The notes under the pieces: model-generated
Database searches by the model: none
Told to the model about the DNA's origin: nothing
Seen by the model: only the letters and a program-made list of their open reading frames with translations
Shown: piece by piece, positions 9,878 through 17,139 of the stretch
Layout of the letters: each line of letters opens with the position of its first letter
Position numbering within the stretch: the first letter of the stretch is position 1
Assembly (NCBI GenBank): GCA_028689025.1
Contig: JAQTXA010000002.1
Span: forward strand, 62,001 to 126,000
Origin: Aliarcobacter sp.
GTDB lineage: Bacteria; Campylobacterota; Campylobacteria; Campylobacterales; Arcobacteraceae
Direction of reading: 5' to 3'
Length of the DNA stretch: 64,000 nucleotides
Program-made: the position numbers and the translations under genes

Positions 9878-10847
9878 AAATTTCCTTTAATACTATTTCT
9901 TTTGCTTTTTCTACATCTAATGTTTCTATTGTACAACCAGAAGCGTTAAAATGACCTCCGCCACCAAATTCTCCTGCTATTTTAGAAACATCTATCTGAC
10001 CTTTTGATCTTAAAGATACTCTTGCAACATTATTTACAATTCTTACAAAAATTGCAACTCTAACAACTGCTATACTCATTATCATATCAAGGGCATCTTC
10101 ACAATCTCTATTATGAGCTCCTGTTTGTTTAAACCACTCTTCTTTTGCAATAATTGATGCAACTTCACCCTCTTTAAATAACTCTAAACTATCTAAGACC
10201 TTTGGAATAATTCTGTATTTTGCCAAAGAATCTCTTCTTAATAGCTTATTTGCAATCTCAGAAGGACTTGCTCCACACTCTACTAAAAAATTTATTTTCT
10301 CAAATGTTAACTCATCACATCTTCCCAAAGAAAAAGCTAATGTATCATCATAAATCCCAACATAAAGTGCTGTTGCAGAATTTTTTGTTATGTATAATCC
10401 ATTATGTTTAAAAAATTCAAAAACTAATTCTGCTGTTGAGCTTTTTTGTGAATCTACGATATTTACAACTCCAAAACTATTGTTTGATTTATGATGATCA
10501 AAATTTATAAGTGGAATTGATGAATCAAGTTCAAAACCTAATCTTTTATAAGTTCCACAATCAACACTTATTGCTAAATCAAAAAAAGCTGGCAATTGAT
10601 CACTGATTTTTTCAAATCTTGGTATAAAATCAAGATTTTGAGGTAAGTCAGAACTTATATTAAATACTTTATGTTTTATCTTATTTTCATGAAATAAATT
10701 TGATAAAGCTAAGGCTGAACCAATAGAGTCAGGATCTGGATTTACATGAGTAATTATTAATATATATCTACTTTTTTCAATAAGCTCTAAAGCTTTTGTA
10801 TATTCAGACATATCAACTTTATTACTTAATATAAAATCTTTTTTCAA
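9861..10847 (-). CDS. nrnA: DHH-family phosphoesterase, NrnA-like
   Basis: Likely bifunctional nano-RNase and pAp phosphatase. DHH-domain motifs are in order: THVNPDPDSIGSALAL (motif I), SVDCGTY (motif II), NFDHHKSN (DHH) and a later YDDTLAF; the C-terminal DHHA1 domain ends with the GGGGHFNASG substrate loop. At 328 residues it matches NrnA and is too short for RecJ. It starts with TTG behind AGGA. The protein would degrade 2-5 nt RNA fragments and recycle 3'-phosphoadenosine 5'-phosphate; which activity dominates is not visible. Confidence 0.87.
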   Translation of the reverse strand: MKKDFILSNKVDMSEYTKALELIEKSRYILIITHVNPDPDSIGSALALSNLFHENKIKHKVFNISSDLPQNLDFIPRFEKISDQLPAFFDLAISVDCGTYKRLGFELDSSIPLINFDHHKSNNSFGVVNIVDSQKSSTAELVFEFFKHNGLYITKNSATALYVGIYDDTLAFSLGRCDELTFEKINFLVECGASPSEIANKLLRRDSLAKYRIIPKVLDSLELFKEGEVASIIAKEEWFKQTGAHNRDCEDALDMIMSIAVVRVAIFVRIVNNVARVSLRSKGQIDVSKIAGEFGGGGHFNASGCTIETLDVEKAKEIVLKEIFEIYK

Positions 10848-10855
10848 ATCAAATC

Positions 10856-11677
10856 CTAATCAAACTTCATTGAAAAATCAAGCCAAGTTGCTTGGTGAAT
10901 GATACTTCCACTACTAATTGCATCAACACCAGTTGAAGCATAACCTCTGATAGTTTCTAAATTTATATTTCCACTTGCTTCTAATAAAATATGTGGATAA
11001 TTTTCATTTCTAAATGAAACAACTTCTTTTATTTGTTCCAATGTCATATTATCACACATGATAATATCTCCACCAGCACTCATTGCTTCTTTTACTTGAT
11101 CTAAAGTTTCACACTCTATTTCTATTTTTGTAACCCATGAAATTCTTTTTCTAGCTTTTTTTACAAATTCAGCAAGATTATCAATAGTTCTTAAGTGAGT
11201 ATCTTTAAGCATTAAACAATCATCAAGTCCAAGTCTGTGGTTTATTGCACCACCAACTCTTGAAGCATATTTTTCAAAATCTCTTAATTGTGGTCTTGTT
11301 TTTCTAGTATCAAGAAGAACAACTCCTGTACCTTCCATTAGTTTTGCATACTTATTTGCCATTGTTGCAATTCCAGATGCATGTTGAAGCATATTTAAAA
11401 AAGTTCTTTCAGATGAAAGTAAAATTGATGCTTTACCTTCAAGTTCAGCAATTACATCTCCAGCTTTTATCTCATCACCATCATTTTTTAAAAATTTGCA
11501 ATCAAATTTTTCTGTACGCGCTAATACTTTTGCGTATTGTACACCTGCTAAAATTCCATCTGATTTACAAATAGCTCGAGCAGTAAATCTTCCCTTTGGA
11601 GCGACATCAAAAAATAAATCGCCTCTTCCATTATCCTCGATAATGGCATTTTTTACAAATTTCTTAATATTTATCAT
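10856..11677 (-). CDS. nadC: Nicotinate-nucleotide pyrophosphorylase (carboxylating)
   Basis: NadC converts quinolinate and PRPP to nicotinate mononucleotide in NAD synthesis. Family motifs: ERTFLNMLQHASGIAT, DTRKTRPQLRDFEKYA, GGAINHRLGLDD with catalytic Arg/His/Lys positions, and the C-terminal TIM-barrel strands IEIECETLDQV and LLEASGNI. The 273-residue length is normal. The start overlaps the nadA stop by 4 bases, so consecutive enzymes of the pathway are coupled. Confidence 0.97.
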   Translation of the reverse strand: MINIKKFVKNAIIEDNGRGDLFFDVAPKGRFTARAICKSDGILAGVQYAKVLARTEKFDCKFLKNDGDEIKAGDVIAELEGKASILLSSERTFLNMLQHASGIATMANKYAKLMEGTGVVLLDTRKTRPQLRDFEKYASRVGGAINHRLGLDDCLMLKDTHLRTIDNLAEFVKKARKRISWVTKIEIECETLDQVKEAMSAGGDIIMCDNMTLEQIKEVVSFRNENYPHILLEASGNINLETIRGYASTGVDAISSGSIIHQATWLDFSMKFD

Positions 11678-12663
11678 ACTTCAAACATCCTTTCAAGGGC
11701 AACTTTCGCCCACTTTGCAGTATCAGCTGATACAAAAATTTCATTCTCTTTTGATATATTATTATCTTTTATTGATTTCAAAGTATTATACACATCTTCT
11801 AATGTTGTTTCGTTCATTGTTGGACACTCTGGTTTCGTAGAACTTAAAATATAAGTATTCTTTTGTCTTAATCTGTTAACCATATTAAACTCTGTTCCAA
11901 CAGCTATTTTTTGCTCAATCGGTAAATCTTTAATATAAGTTATCAATTGAGATGTTGACCCCACAAAATCAGCAGCATCACAAACACTTGGATCACATTC
12001 TGGATGAACGGCAATTAAGATATCTGGATATTTATTTCTATAAAATTCAATATCTTCTACAGAAAATTGTTGATGAACAGAACAAAATCCATTGTAACAA
12101 ATTATATCTGCTTCTTTTAAATCACTTCCATCTCCAACAATTGCAGATTTTAGATTTAAAGATTTAGCAAAATTTTGTCCTAAACATCTATCTGGAACAA
12201 AAAATATCTTTTTCCCAGATTTCAAACCTTTTTCTATAATCTTATATGCATTTGATGAAGTACAAACCATTCCACCCATTTGTCCAACTTTTGCTTTAAC
12301 AGCAGCACTTGAATTTATATAAGTAATTGGTAAAATATTTTCATTAGGAATTCCCGCATCATTTATTTTTTTTAAATTTTGTTCAAAATATCCCTCATCA
12401 ATCATTCTAGCCATAGCACAACATGCAATTTTTGGCATAAGTACTGTTTTCTCTGGGCTCATAACTTTTACACTTTCCCCCATAAAACCGACACCACAAA
12501 AAACTACATACCGAGAATCCGTAAGCATTACTTTTTTTGCAAGTTCTAATGAATCACCTGTTATATCAGCCAATTCAAATACTTCATCCCTTTGATAAAA
12601 GTGTGCAACAAGAGTTACATCTAACTCTTTTTTTAATTTTAATATCTCTTCTTTTAAATTCAA
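11674..12663 (-). CDS. nadA: Quinolinate synthase A
   Basis: [4Fe-4S] enzyme that condenses iminoaspartate with dihydroxyacetone phosphate to quinolinate. Seen: LVAHFYQRDEVFELADITGDSLELA at the start of the first pseudo-repeat, VFCGVGFMGESVKVMSP, and Cys-containing cluster segments GMVCTSSNA and TKPECPTMNET. The cluster-side segment reads PKIACCAMARM where many homologues have a GCPMA-like sequence. It heads the 11-gene minus-strand block and is divergent from plsY. nadB is not in the window. Confidence 0.94.
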   Translation of the reverse strand: MNLKEEILKLKKELDVTLVAHFYQRDEVFELADITGDSLELAKKVMLTDSRYVVFCGVGFMGESVKVMSPEKTVLMPKIACCAMARMIDEGYFEQNLKKINDAGIPNENILPITYINSSAAVKAKVGQMGGMVCTSSNAYKIIEKGLKSGKKIFFVPDRCLGQNFAKSLNLKSAIVGDGSDLKEADIICYNGFCSVHQQFSVEDIEFYRNKYPDILIAVHPECDPSVCDAADFVGSTSQLITYIKDLPIEQKIAVGTEFNMVNRLRQKNTYILSSTKPECPTMNETTLEDVYNTLKSIKDNNISKENEIFVSADTAKWAKVALERMFEV

Positions 12664-12711
12664 AATAAACCTTCAAATCTTTATTAAATGTGAATATAAC
12701 AAAATATTGGT

Positions 12712-12717
12712 TATAAT
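12712..12717 (+). promoter_or_regulatory. -10 element of plsY promoter
   Basis: A consensus TATAAT lies 36 bases before the plsY start in the short divergent gap between nadA and plsY. No -35 consensus is evident at the right distance, as is usual for sigma-70 promoters in this phylum. The ribosome-binding site AAAGG follows at about 12740. Confidence 0.55.
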
Positions 12718-12752
12718 CTCATTTAATCACACACATTAAACAAAGGTAATAT

Positions 12753-13376
12753 ATGGATTTTTTCACAAATACAAATATTTTATTTTTTATAGCTGCTTAT
12801 TTAATAGGCTCAATTCCTTTTGGTTCAATCCTAGCAAAAACATTTGCAGGAGTTGATATTACAACAGCAGGAAGTAAATCAATTGGAGCTACAAATGTTC
12901 TTAGAGTCGTAAAAGAGACTAATCCAAAATTAGCAAAAAAACTTGGAATTGCGACAGTTTTATTAGATGCATTAAAAGGAACAGTTGTTTTATTAGTTGC
13001 CTCTTATTATGGTCTTAGTGAATCAACTCTTTGGGGAATTGCAATACTTGCAGTTTTAGGACATTGTTATTCTATATATTTAGGACTAGAAGGTGGCAAA
13101 GGTGTTGCAACTGGACTAGGAGTTTATTTAGTTCTTATTCCAATACCAACACTTATTGGTGCTGTTGTTTGGATAATTTGTGCAAAAGTTTTAAAAATTT
13201 CATCTTTATCATCACTTTTAGGATTAGTTGGAGTTATAGTAAGTGCTACTTTTTTAAATGATGGTTTAAATGTAGGTTCAAATGTACCTATGTATATAAT
13301 TGCATTTATAATTATGTATAAACATATCCCAAATATAATAAGAATAATAAAAGGGGAGGAGAAAAAAGTTATATAG
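12753..13376 (+). CDS. plsY: Acyl-phosphate:glycerol-3-phosphate acyltransferase PlsY
   Basis: Integral membrane acyltransferase that makes lysophosphatidic acid from acyl-phosphate and glycerol-3-phosphate. Three PlsY motifs are present: GSIPFGSILAKTFAGVDI with SKSIGATNVLR (motif 1), LGHCYSIYLGLEGGKGVATGLG (motif 2) and the C-terminal KHIPNIIRIIKGEE (motif 3). About five to six hydrophobic segments span the 207 residues. It is divergent from the NAD operon and followed 31 bases later by a folB-like gene. Confidence 0.95.
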   Translation: MDFFTNTNILFFIAAYLIGSIPFGSILAKTFAGVDITTAGSKSIGATNVLRVVKETNPKLAKKLGIATVLLDALKGTVVLLVASYYGLSESTLWGIAILAVLGHCYSIYLGLEGGKGVATGLGVYLVLIPIPTLIGAVVWIICAKVLKISSLSSLLGLVGVIVSATFLNDGLNVGSNVPMYIIAFIIMYKHIPNIIRIIKGEEKKVI

Positions 13377-13407
13377 TAATATGACTTTCTCCTGTAATAA
13401 AAATTAA

Positions 13408-13719
13408 ATGAAAATAGAAATCACTGATTTAAGCTTTAAATGTATAATTGGAATCCTTGATTTTGAACGAATAAAAAAACAAAAAGTTCTAATAAACGTA
13501 TCATTTGACTATGAATATTCAAAAGATTCTTTTATAGACTATGCTGAAGTTTCAAATCTAATCAAAAAAACTATGAAAAAAGAAAAATTTCTTCTACTGG
13601 AAGATACAATTTTATATCTTATAAATTTACTAAATAATAACTACAAAATAGATAATCTGCAAATTAAAATATCAAAACCAAATATACTAAAAGATTGTAT
13701 TGTTAGTTTAAGTAACTAA
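13408..13719 (+). CDS. folB: Dihydroneopterin aldolase-like protein
   Basis: Small (103-residue) member of the FolB family, which converts dihydroneopterin to hydroxymethyl-dihydropterin in folate synthesis. Seen: FKCIIGILDFERIKKQKVLINV (usual CIIGI..ER..Q start with the conserved Glu), the DYAEVSNLIKK helix, and the C-terminal IKISKPNIL strand with the catalytic Lys position. It is shorter and more divergent than typical 115-120-residue FolB. The ribosome-binding site is weak. A plsY-folB transcript is plausible. Confidence 0.78.
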   Translation: MKIEITDLSFKCIIGILDFERIKKQKVLINVSFDYEYSKDSFIDYAEVSNLIKKTMKKEKFLLLEDTILYLINLLNNNYKIDNLQIKISKPNILKDCIVSLSN

Positions 13720-13859
13720 CTCTACATAAAATACGATAAGAAAAGTCCTAAAATAGCAATAAAACAGCATTAATGAATAGTTAATTGAAACCTAGCTTAA
13801 ATTAACAGTTAATTAACACTCAAAACTGCACTTTAAGAAAACTTTAAAATTTAGTGCTG

Positions 13860-13865
13860 TAGAAT
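13860..13865 (+). promoter_or_regulatory. Candidate -10 element of porin promoter
   Basis: TAGAAT preceded by TG lies 102 bases before the porin start, in a stretch that then turns from AT-rich to a structured, more GC-rich leader. A start site near 13872 would give a leader of about 95 nt. About 50 bases upstream, TTAAC-A-GTTAA (13802-13812), overlapping the 10-bp palindrome at 13808-13817, could be an activator or repressor site. The assignment is by pattern only. Confidence 0.45.
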
Positions 13866-13878
13866 GGCCATAACGGTA

Positions 13879-13929
13879 TGTCGGAAAAGGTTTAAAACAA
13901 TGTTTTAGATGAGTTCGCGCGCTCCGATA
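13879..13929 (+). ncRNA. Structured 5' leader of the porin mRNA (candidate)
   Basis: The leader folds on paper into a closed structure. An outer 7-bp stem pairs 13879-13885 with 13923-13929 (one G-U pair). It encloses an 8-bp hairpin pairing 13891-13898 with 13902-13909 around a 3-nt loop, and a GC-rich TTCGCGCGC segment. It lies in the untranslated leader ahead of the GGAG at 13958-13961. It resembles no riboswitch family I can name. A role in mRNA stability, small-RNA binding or translational control of an abundant protein is inference. Confidence 0.4.
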
Positions 13930-13966
13930 GACTGAAAAATAAGATTTCGAAATTTTAGGAGAACAA

Positions 13967-15160
13967 ATGAAAAGAATCGCAAAATTAAGTTTAGTAGCAG
14001 CTGTTGCAGTTGCAGGTTTAACTACTGCTAATGCTCAACCATTAGAAGAAGCAATCAAAAATGTAGATGTATCTGGATCAGTTGTATATAGATATAATGA
14101 CTATAGAAATAACACTGTTAGAAATGCTACAAACACTCCTGCAGGTGGAGATACAAATACTAACAACTATAAAGTTGGTTTAAATTTATCTTCTAAAGTA
14201 AATGAAGATGTAAAATTTAACTCAAGATTTCTAGTTGCTTCAGGTTCAGGAAACCTTTCAGGTCAAGACTATGGTACTACTGGAGATTCAAATCTAGGTG
14301 TTACTTTATCTCATGCTTATTTTGGATATACAGGTATTCAAAATACTACTGTTAATGTTGGTAAACAAGGTTTAAGTACTCCATGGACTGTAGCTTTAGA
14401 TTCTGATGGAAATGAACAAACTGGTACTGGTATTTTAGCTCTTTCAACAATGGGACCTGTTACAGTAGCTGGTGCTTATTTTAACCAAACTAATTTAAAC
14501 GCGTCTGGTGATGTGGCAGGATTAAACGGTAGTGATGCTGTTGCAACTGTTGGTGTAATTGGAGTAGCTGGTCCAGTTACTTTAGATGCTTGGTATTTAG
14601 ATATGACTAATACTTTTGATACTTATACAGTAGGTGCAAAAGGTGCGTTTGATATTTCTGGTGTAAAATTAGGTGCAGATGCAAGATTTGCTTCTTTAAC
14701 TATGGATGCAGCAGGTTCAAAAGCTAATACTATGGCTAAATTAGTTTTAACTGCTGATGCAGGATTAGTTGATGGTAAAATCGCTTATGCAATGACTGAT
14801 AAAGATGGTGGAACAACTGCTTTAGATGCAGATGCAAGTACAACTTTACTTGGATGGAATTTAACTGCTCTTAATAAAGTTGATGCTGATTATTGGCAAG
14901 CAGTATTAGGATTTGATATTTTATCTAACTTAAATTTATCAGCTAACTATGGTAACTTACAATATATTCCAACTGCTGGTTCAACTACAGACGTAGAAGA
15001 AGAAGAAATTTATGCTCAATTATTATATAAAATGAGCAAAAATTTAACTACTTATGTTAGATATGGTACATATTCTAAAGATACTACTGCGGCAGCTGCT
15101 GCAACAGCTAGTAATAATGAAGATACAAGAGGAAGATTACAAGTTGAATATACATTCTAA
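13967..15160 (+). CDS. Major outer membrane porin (Campylobacter MOMP type)
   Basis: A 397-residue outer-membrane beta-barrel porin. The signal peptide runs to about residue 23 with an AxA-type site (TTANA before QPLEEA). The mature protein opens with the DVSGSVVYRYNDY strand and has alternating hydrophobic beta strands throughout. The C-terminus VEYTF ends in Phe, the outer-membrane insertion signal. The size, the QPLEEAIKNVDVSG opening and Gly/Asn/Thr richness match the Campylobacterota MOMP family. It has its own promoter and structured leader, a strong GGAG site and a strong terminator, as expected for a highly expressed single gene. Confidence 0.88.
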   Translation: MKRIAKLSLVAAVAVAGLTTANAQPLEEAIKNVDVSGSVVYRYNDYRNNTVRNATNTPAGGDTNTNNYKVGLNLSSKVNEDVKFNSRFLVASGSGNLSGQDYGTTGDSNLGVTLSHAYFGYTGIQNTTVNVGKQGLSTPWTVALDSDGNEQTGTGILALSTMGPVTVAGAYFNQTNLNASGDVAGLNGSDAVATVGVIGVAGPVTLDAWYLDMTNTFDTYTVGAKGAFDISGVKLGADARFASLTMDAAGSKANTMAKLVLTADAGLVDGKIAYAMTDKDGGTTALDADASTTLLGWNLTALNKVDADYWQAVLGFDILSNLNLSANYGNLQYIPTAGSTTDVEEEEIYAQLLYKMSKNLTTYVRYGTYSKDTTAAAAATASNNEDTRGRLQVEYTF

Positions 15161-15188
15161 TATTATTAGAGTATAAAACTTTTTTTCT

Positions 15189-15221
15189 AAAGGCTAGAGA
15201 TTTTTTCTCTAGCCTTTTTTT
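15189..15221 (+). terminator. Strong terminator after the porin gene
   Basis: A 12-bp perfect stem (15189-15200 with 15206-15217, core GGCTAGAGA) and a 5-nt loop are followed by a run of T. It begins 28 bases after the porin stop and is the best intrinsic terminator in the window. Confidence 0.92.
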
Positions 15222-15310
15222 ATTTCTAAATTACAACTATCCTTTATAGTTATTCTAAATATTTAACCTTATTATGATAAAATCAACAAAATTAAAAAAA
15301 GGATTTTATC

Positions 15311-15940
15311 TTGAAAAAAGCGATTCTTTCAACTATTCTATTATTAGGTTCAACTTCACTTCTTGCAGATACAACAATGTGTTTTAAAGAAAATCACCAA
15401 TCTATGTCTAATATTGAAAATACACCTCTTGATGGTGGAGCATGTAATGGAAAAAACACAATAAACCAAATGAAAGCAAAGGGTTGGAGTGTAGATGATA
15501 TTAAAATTTCACAAACAACAACGGGAATGAATTTTATCTATATCTTAAAAACAGCAACTGCAGCTACAACAACATCAAATTTCACTGGAAATCAAGCCCA
15601 AATGGAAGCAAATATTATTGCTAAACTTGAACAAAAGAAAGTGTCGGAAGAAAAAGCTAAAGTTGAACTAGAATTAGAAGAAGCTAAAATAGATGCAAAA
15701 AATATTTATGTGAACAAATGCCAATCTTGCCATGGAGTAAATGGAGAGCTGACGAGAAGTAGCTCAAGAGCCCTGAAAGATTTAACTATTGAGCAAATGG
15801 AAGAATCTATCAAAGATTATAAATTAGGAAGAATTGATAGAATGAGTGCAACAACTACTGCACCAATACATATTAATAACTTAGATCCAAAAACAATCAA
15901 AGGTGTTTATGCTTATTTAAAAGAATTAAATAACAAATAA
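15311..15940 (+). CDS. Exported c-type cytochrome with novel N-terminal domain
   Basis: A 209-residue periplasmic protein. The signal peptide MKKAILSTILLLGSTSLLAD is followed by a ~75-residue domain of unknown type with two cysteines (TMCFKENH and GACNGK), then a Glu/Lys-rich helix (about 105-135) and a small mono-haem cytochrome c domain with CQSCHG. A candidate axial Met lies in DRMSATTT. Similar exported proteins are found beside respiratory genes in this phylum, but the partner is not identifiable here. The start is TTG after AAAAAAGGA. A hairpin at about 15941-15968 ends the transcript. Confidence 0.75.
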   Translation: MKKAILSTILLLGSTSLLADTTMCFKENHQSMSNIENTPLDGGACNGKNTINQMKAKGWSVDDIKISQTTTGMNFIYILKTATAATTTSNFTGNQAQMEANIIAKLEQKKVSEEKAKVELELEEAKIDAKNIYVNKCQSCHGVNGELTRSSSRALKDLTIEQMEESIKDYKLGRIDRMSATTTAPIHINNLDPKTIKGVYAYLKELNNK

Positions 15941-15942
15941 AG

Positions 15943-15968
15943 AAAAAGGATTAGTTCCTTTTCTTTCT
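15943..15968 (+). terminator. Probable terminator after the cytochrome c gene
   Basis: An A-rich left arm (GAAAAAGGA) pairs with TCCTTTTC around a short loop, directly after the stop at 15940, and is followed by TTTCTTCTTTT. The stem is AT-rich with one unpaired A, so strength is moderate. Confidence 0.6.
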
Positions 15969-16037
15969 TCTTTTAAACTCTAATCACTCTTTATACAAAC
16001 TTTAAGTATAATTGCTTTTTTTAAAGGATTACACTAA

Positions 16038-17132
16038 ATGGATGCATATGAATATTCAGAACTATTAAAACTTCTAAACACTAAACTTAACAATATTAAA
16101 GGTATTTTAAAACCTGATGAATTAAATCAAAGATTAGATGAAATTAAGGAAGAAGAATCAGCTCAAGATTTTTGGAACAATATAGAAAATGCCACAAAAA
16201 TTGGTATTGAGAAAAATAGAATTTTAGGAAAACTTAGTAAATTTAATAAAGCAAATGATTCATTAAAAGGAACTAATGAGCTTTATGAAATGGCAAGTGA
16301 TGAAAAAGATGAAGATACTTTTGAAATGCTTTATGATGAAGCACCAGAATTAGAAAAACTTATCAAATCAACTGAAATATCTGTAATGCTTAGTAATGCT
16401 GATGATGCCTCAAATGCAATAGTTTCTATTCATCCAGGAGCTGGTGGAACTGAATCACAAGATTGGGCATCAATTTTATATAGAATGTATTTAAGATGGG
16501 CTGAAAGAAATGATTTTAAAATTGAACTACTTGATTACCAAAATGGTGATGAAGCAGGTATAAAAGATGTTTCATTTATCATCAAAGGTGAAAATGCTTA
16601 TGGTTATATGAAAGCTGAAAATGGAATTCATAGACTTGTTAGAATATCTCCTTTTGATTCAAATGCAAAAAGACACACTTCATTTTCATCTGTAATGGTT
16701 AGTCCTGAAGTTGATGATAACATTGATATTGTTATTGAAGATAAAGATATTAGAATTGACACATATAGAGCTAGTGGTGCAGGTGGACAGCATGTTAATA
16801 AAACTGAGTCAGCTATAAGAATTACACATATCGCTACAAATATAGTTGTTCAATGTCAAAATGATAGATCTCAACACAAAAATAAAGCAAGTGCATTGAA
16901 AATGCTAAAATCAAGACTATATGAATTTGAACTTGAAAAACAACAAGCAACAAAAGATGGTGTTGAAAAAAGTGATAATGGATGGGGACATCAAATTAGA
17001 TCTTATGTTTTACAACCATATCAACAAGTAAAAGACAGTAGAAGTAATATTGGTTATTCAAATGTCGATGCTATTTTAGATGGAGATATTACAAAAATCA
17101 TTGAAGACGTTTTAATCGCAACTGCTAAATAA
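16038..17132 (+). CDS. prfB: Peptide chain release factor 2
   Basis: Class I release factor that reads UGA and UAA. It carries the RF2-type tripeptide SPF ([11 protein letters not shown]) and the catalytic GGQ in [17 protein letters not shown]. At 364 residues it is full length in a single uninterrupted frame: the programmed +1 frameshift near codon 26 of E. coli prfB is absent, so this copy lacks that autoregulation. It converges on the addB-like gene with only 7 bases between the stops. Confidence 0.96.
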   Translation: MDAYEYSELLKLLNTKLNNIKGILKPDELNQRLDEIKEEESAQDFWNNIENATKIGIEKNRILGKLSKFNKANDSLKGTNELYEMASDEKDEDTFEMLYDEAPELEKLIKSTEISVMLSNADDASNAIVSIHPGAGGTESQDWASILYRMYLRWAERNDFKIELLDYQNGDEAGIKDVSFIIKGENAYGYMKAENGIHRLVRISPFDSNAKRHTSFSSVMVSPEVDDNIDIVIEDKDIRIDTYRASGAGGQHVNKTESAIRITHIATNIVVQCQNDRSQHKNKASALKMLKSRLYEFELEKQQATKDGVEKSDNGWGHQIRSYVLQPYQQVKDSRSNIGYSNVDAILDGDITKIIEDVLIATAK

Positions 17133-17139
17133 AACTCTT

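Noticed and set aside
13357..13393. AGGAGAAA/TTTCTCCT inverted repeat at the end of plsY
   Set aside because: The 21-nt loop and lack of a T run make a terminator unlikely, and folB follows closely; more likely coincidental.
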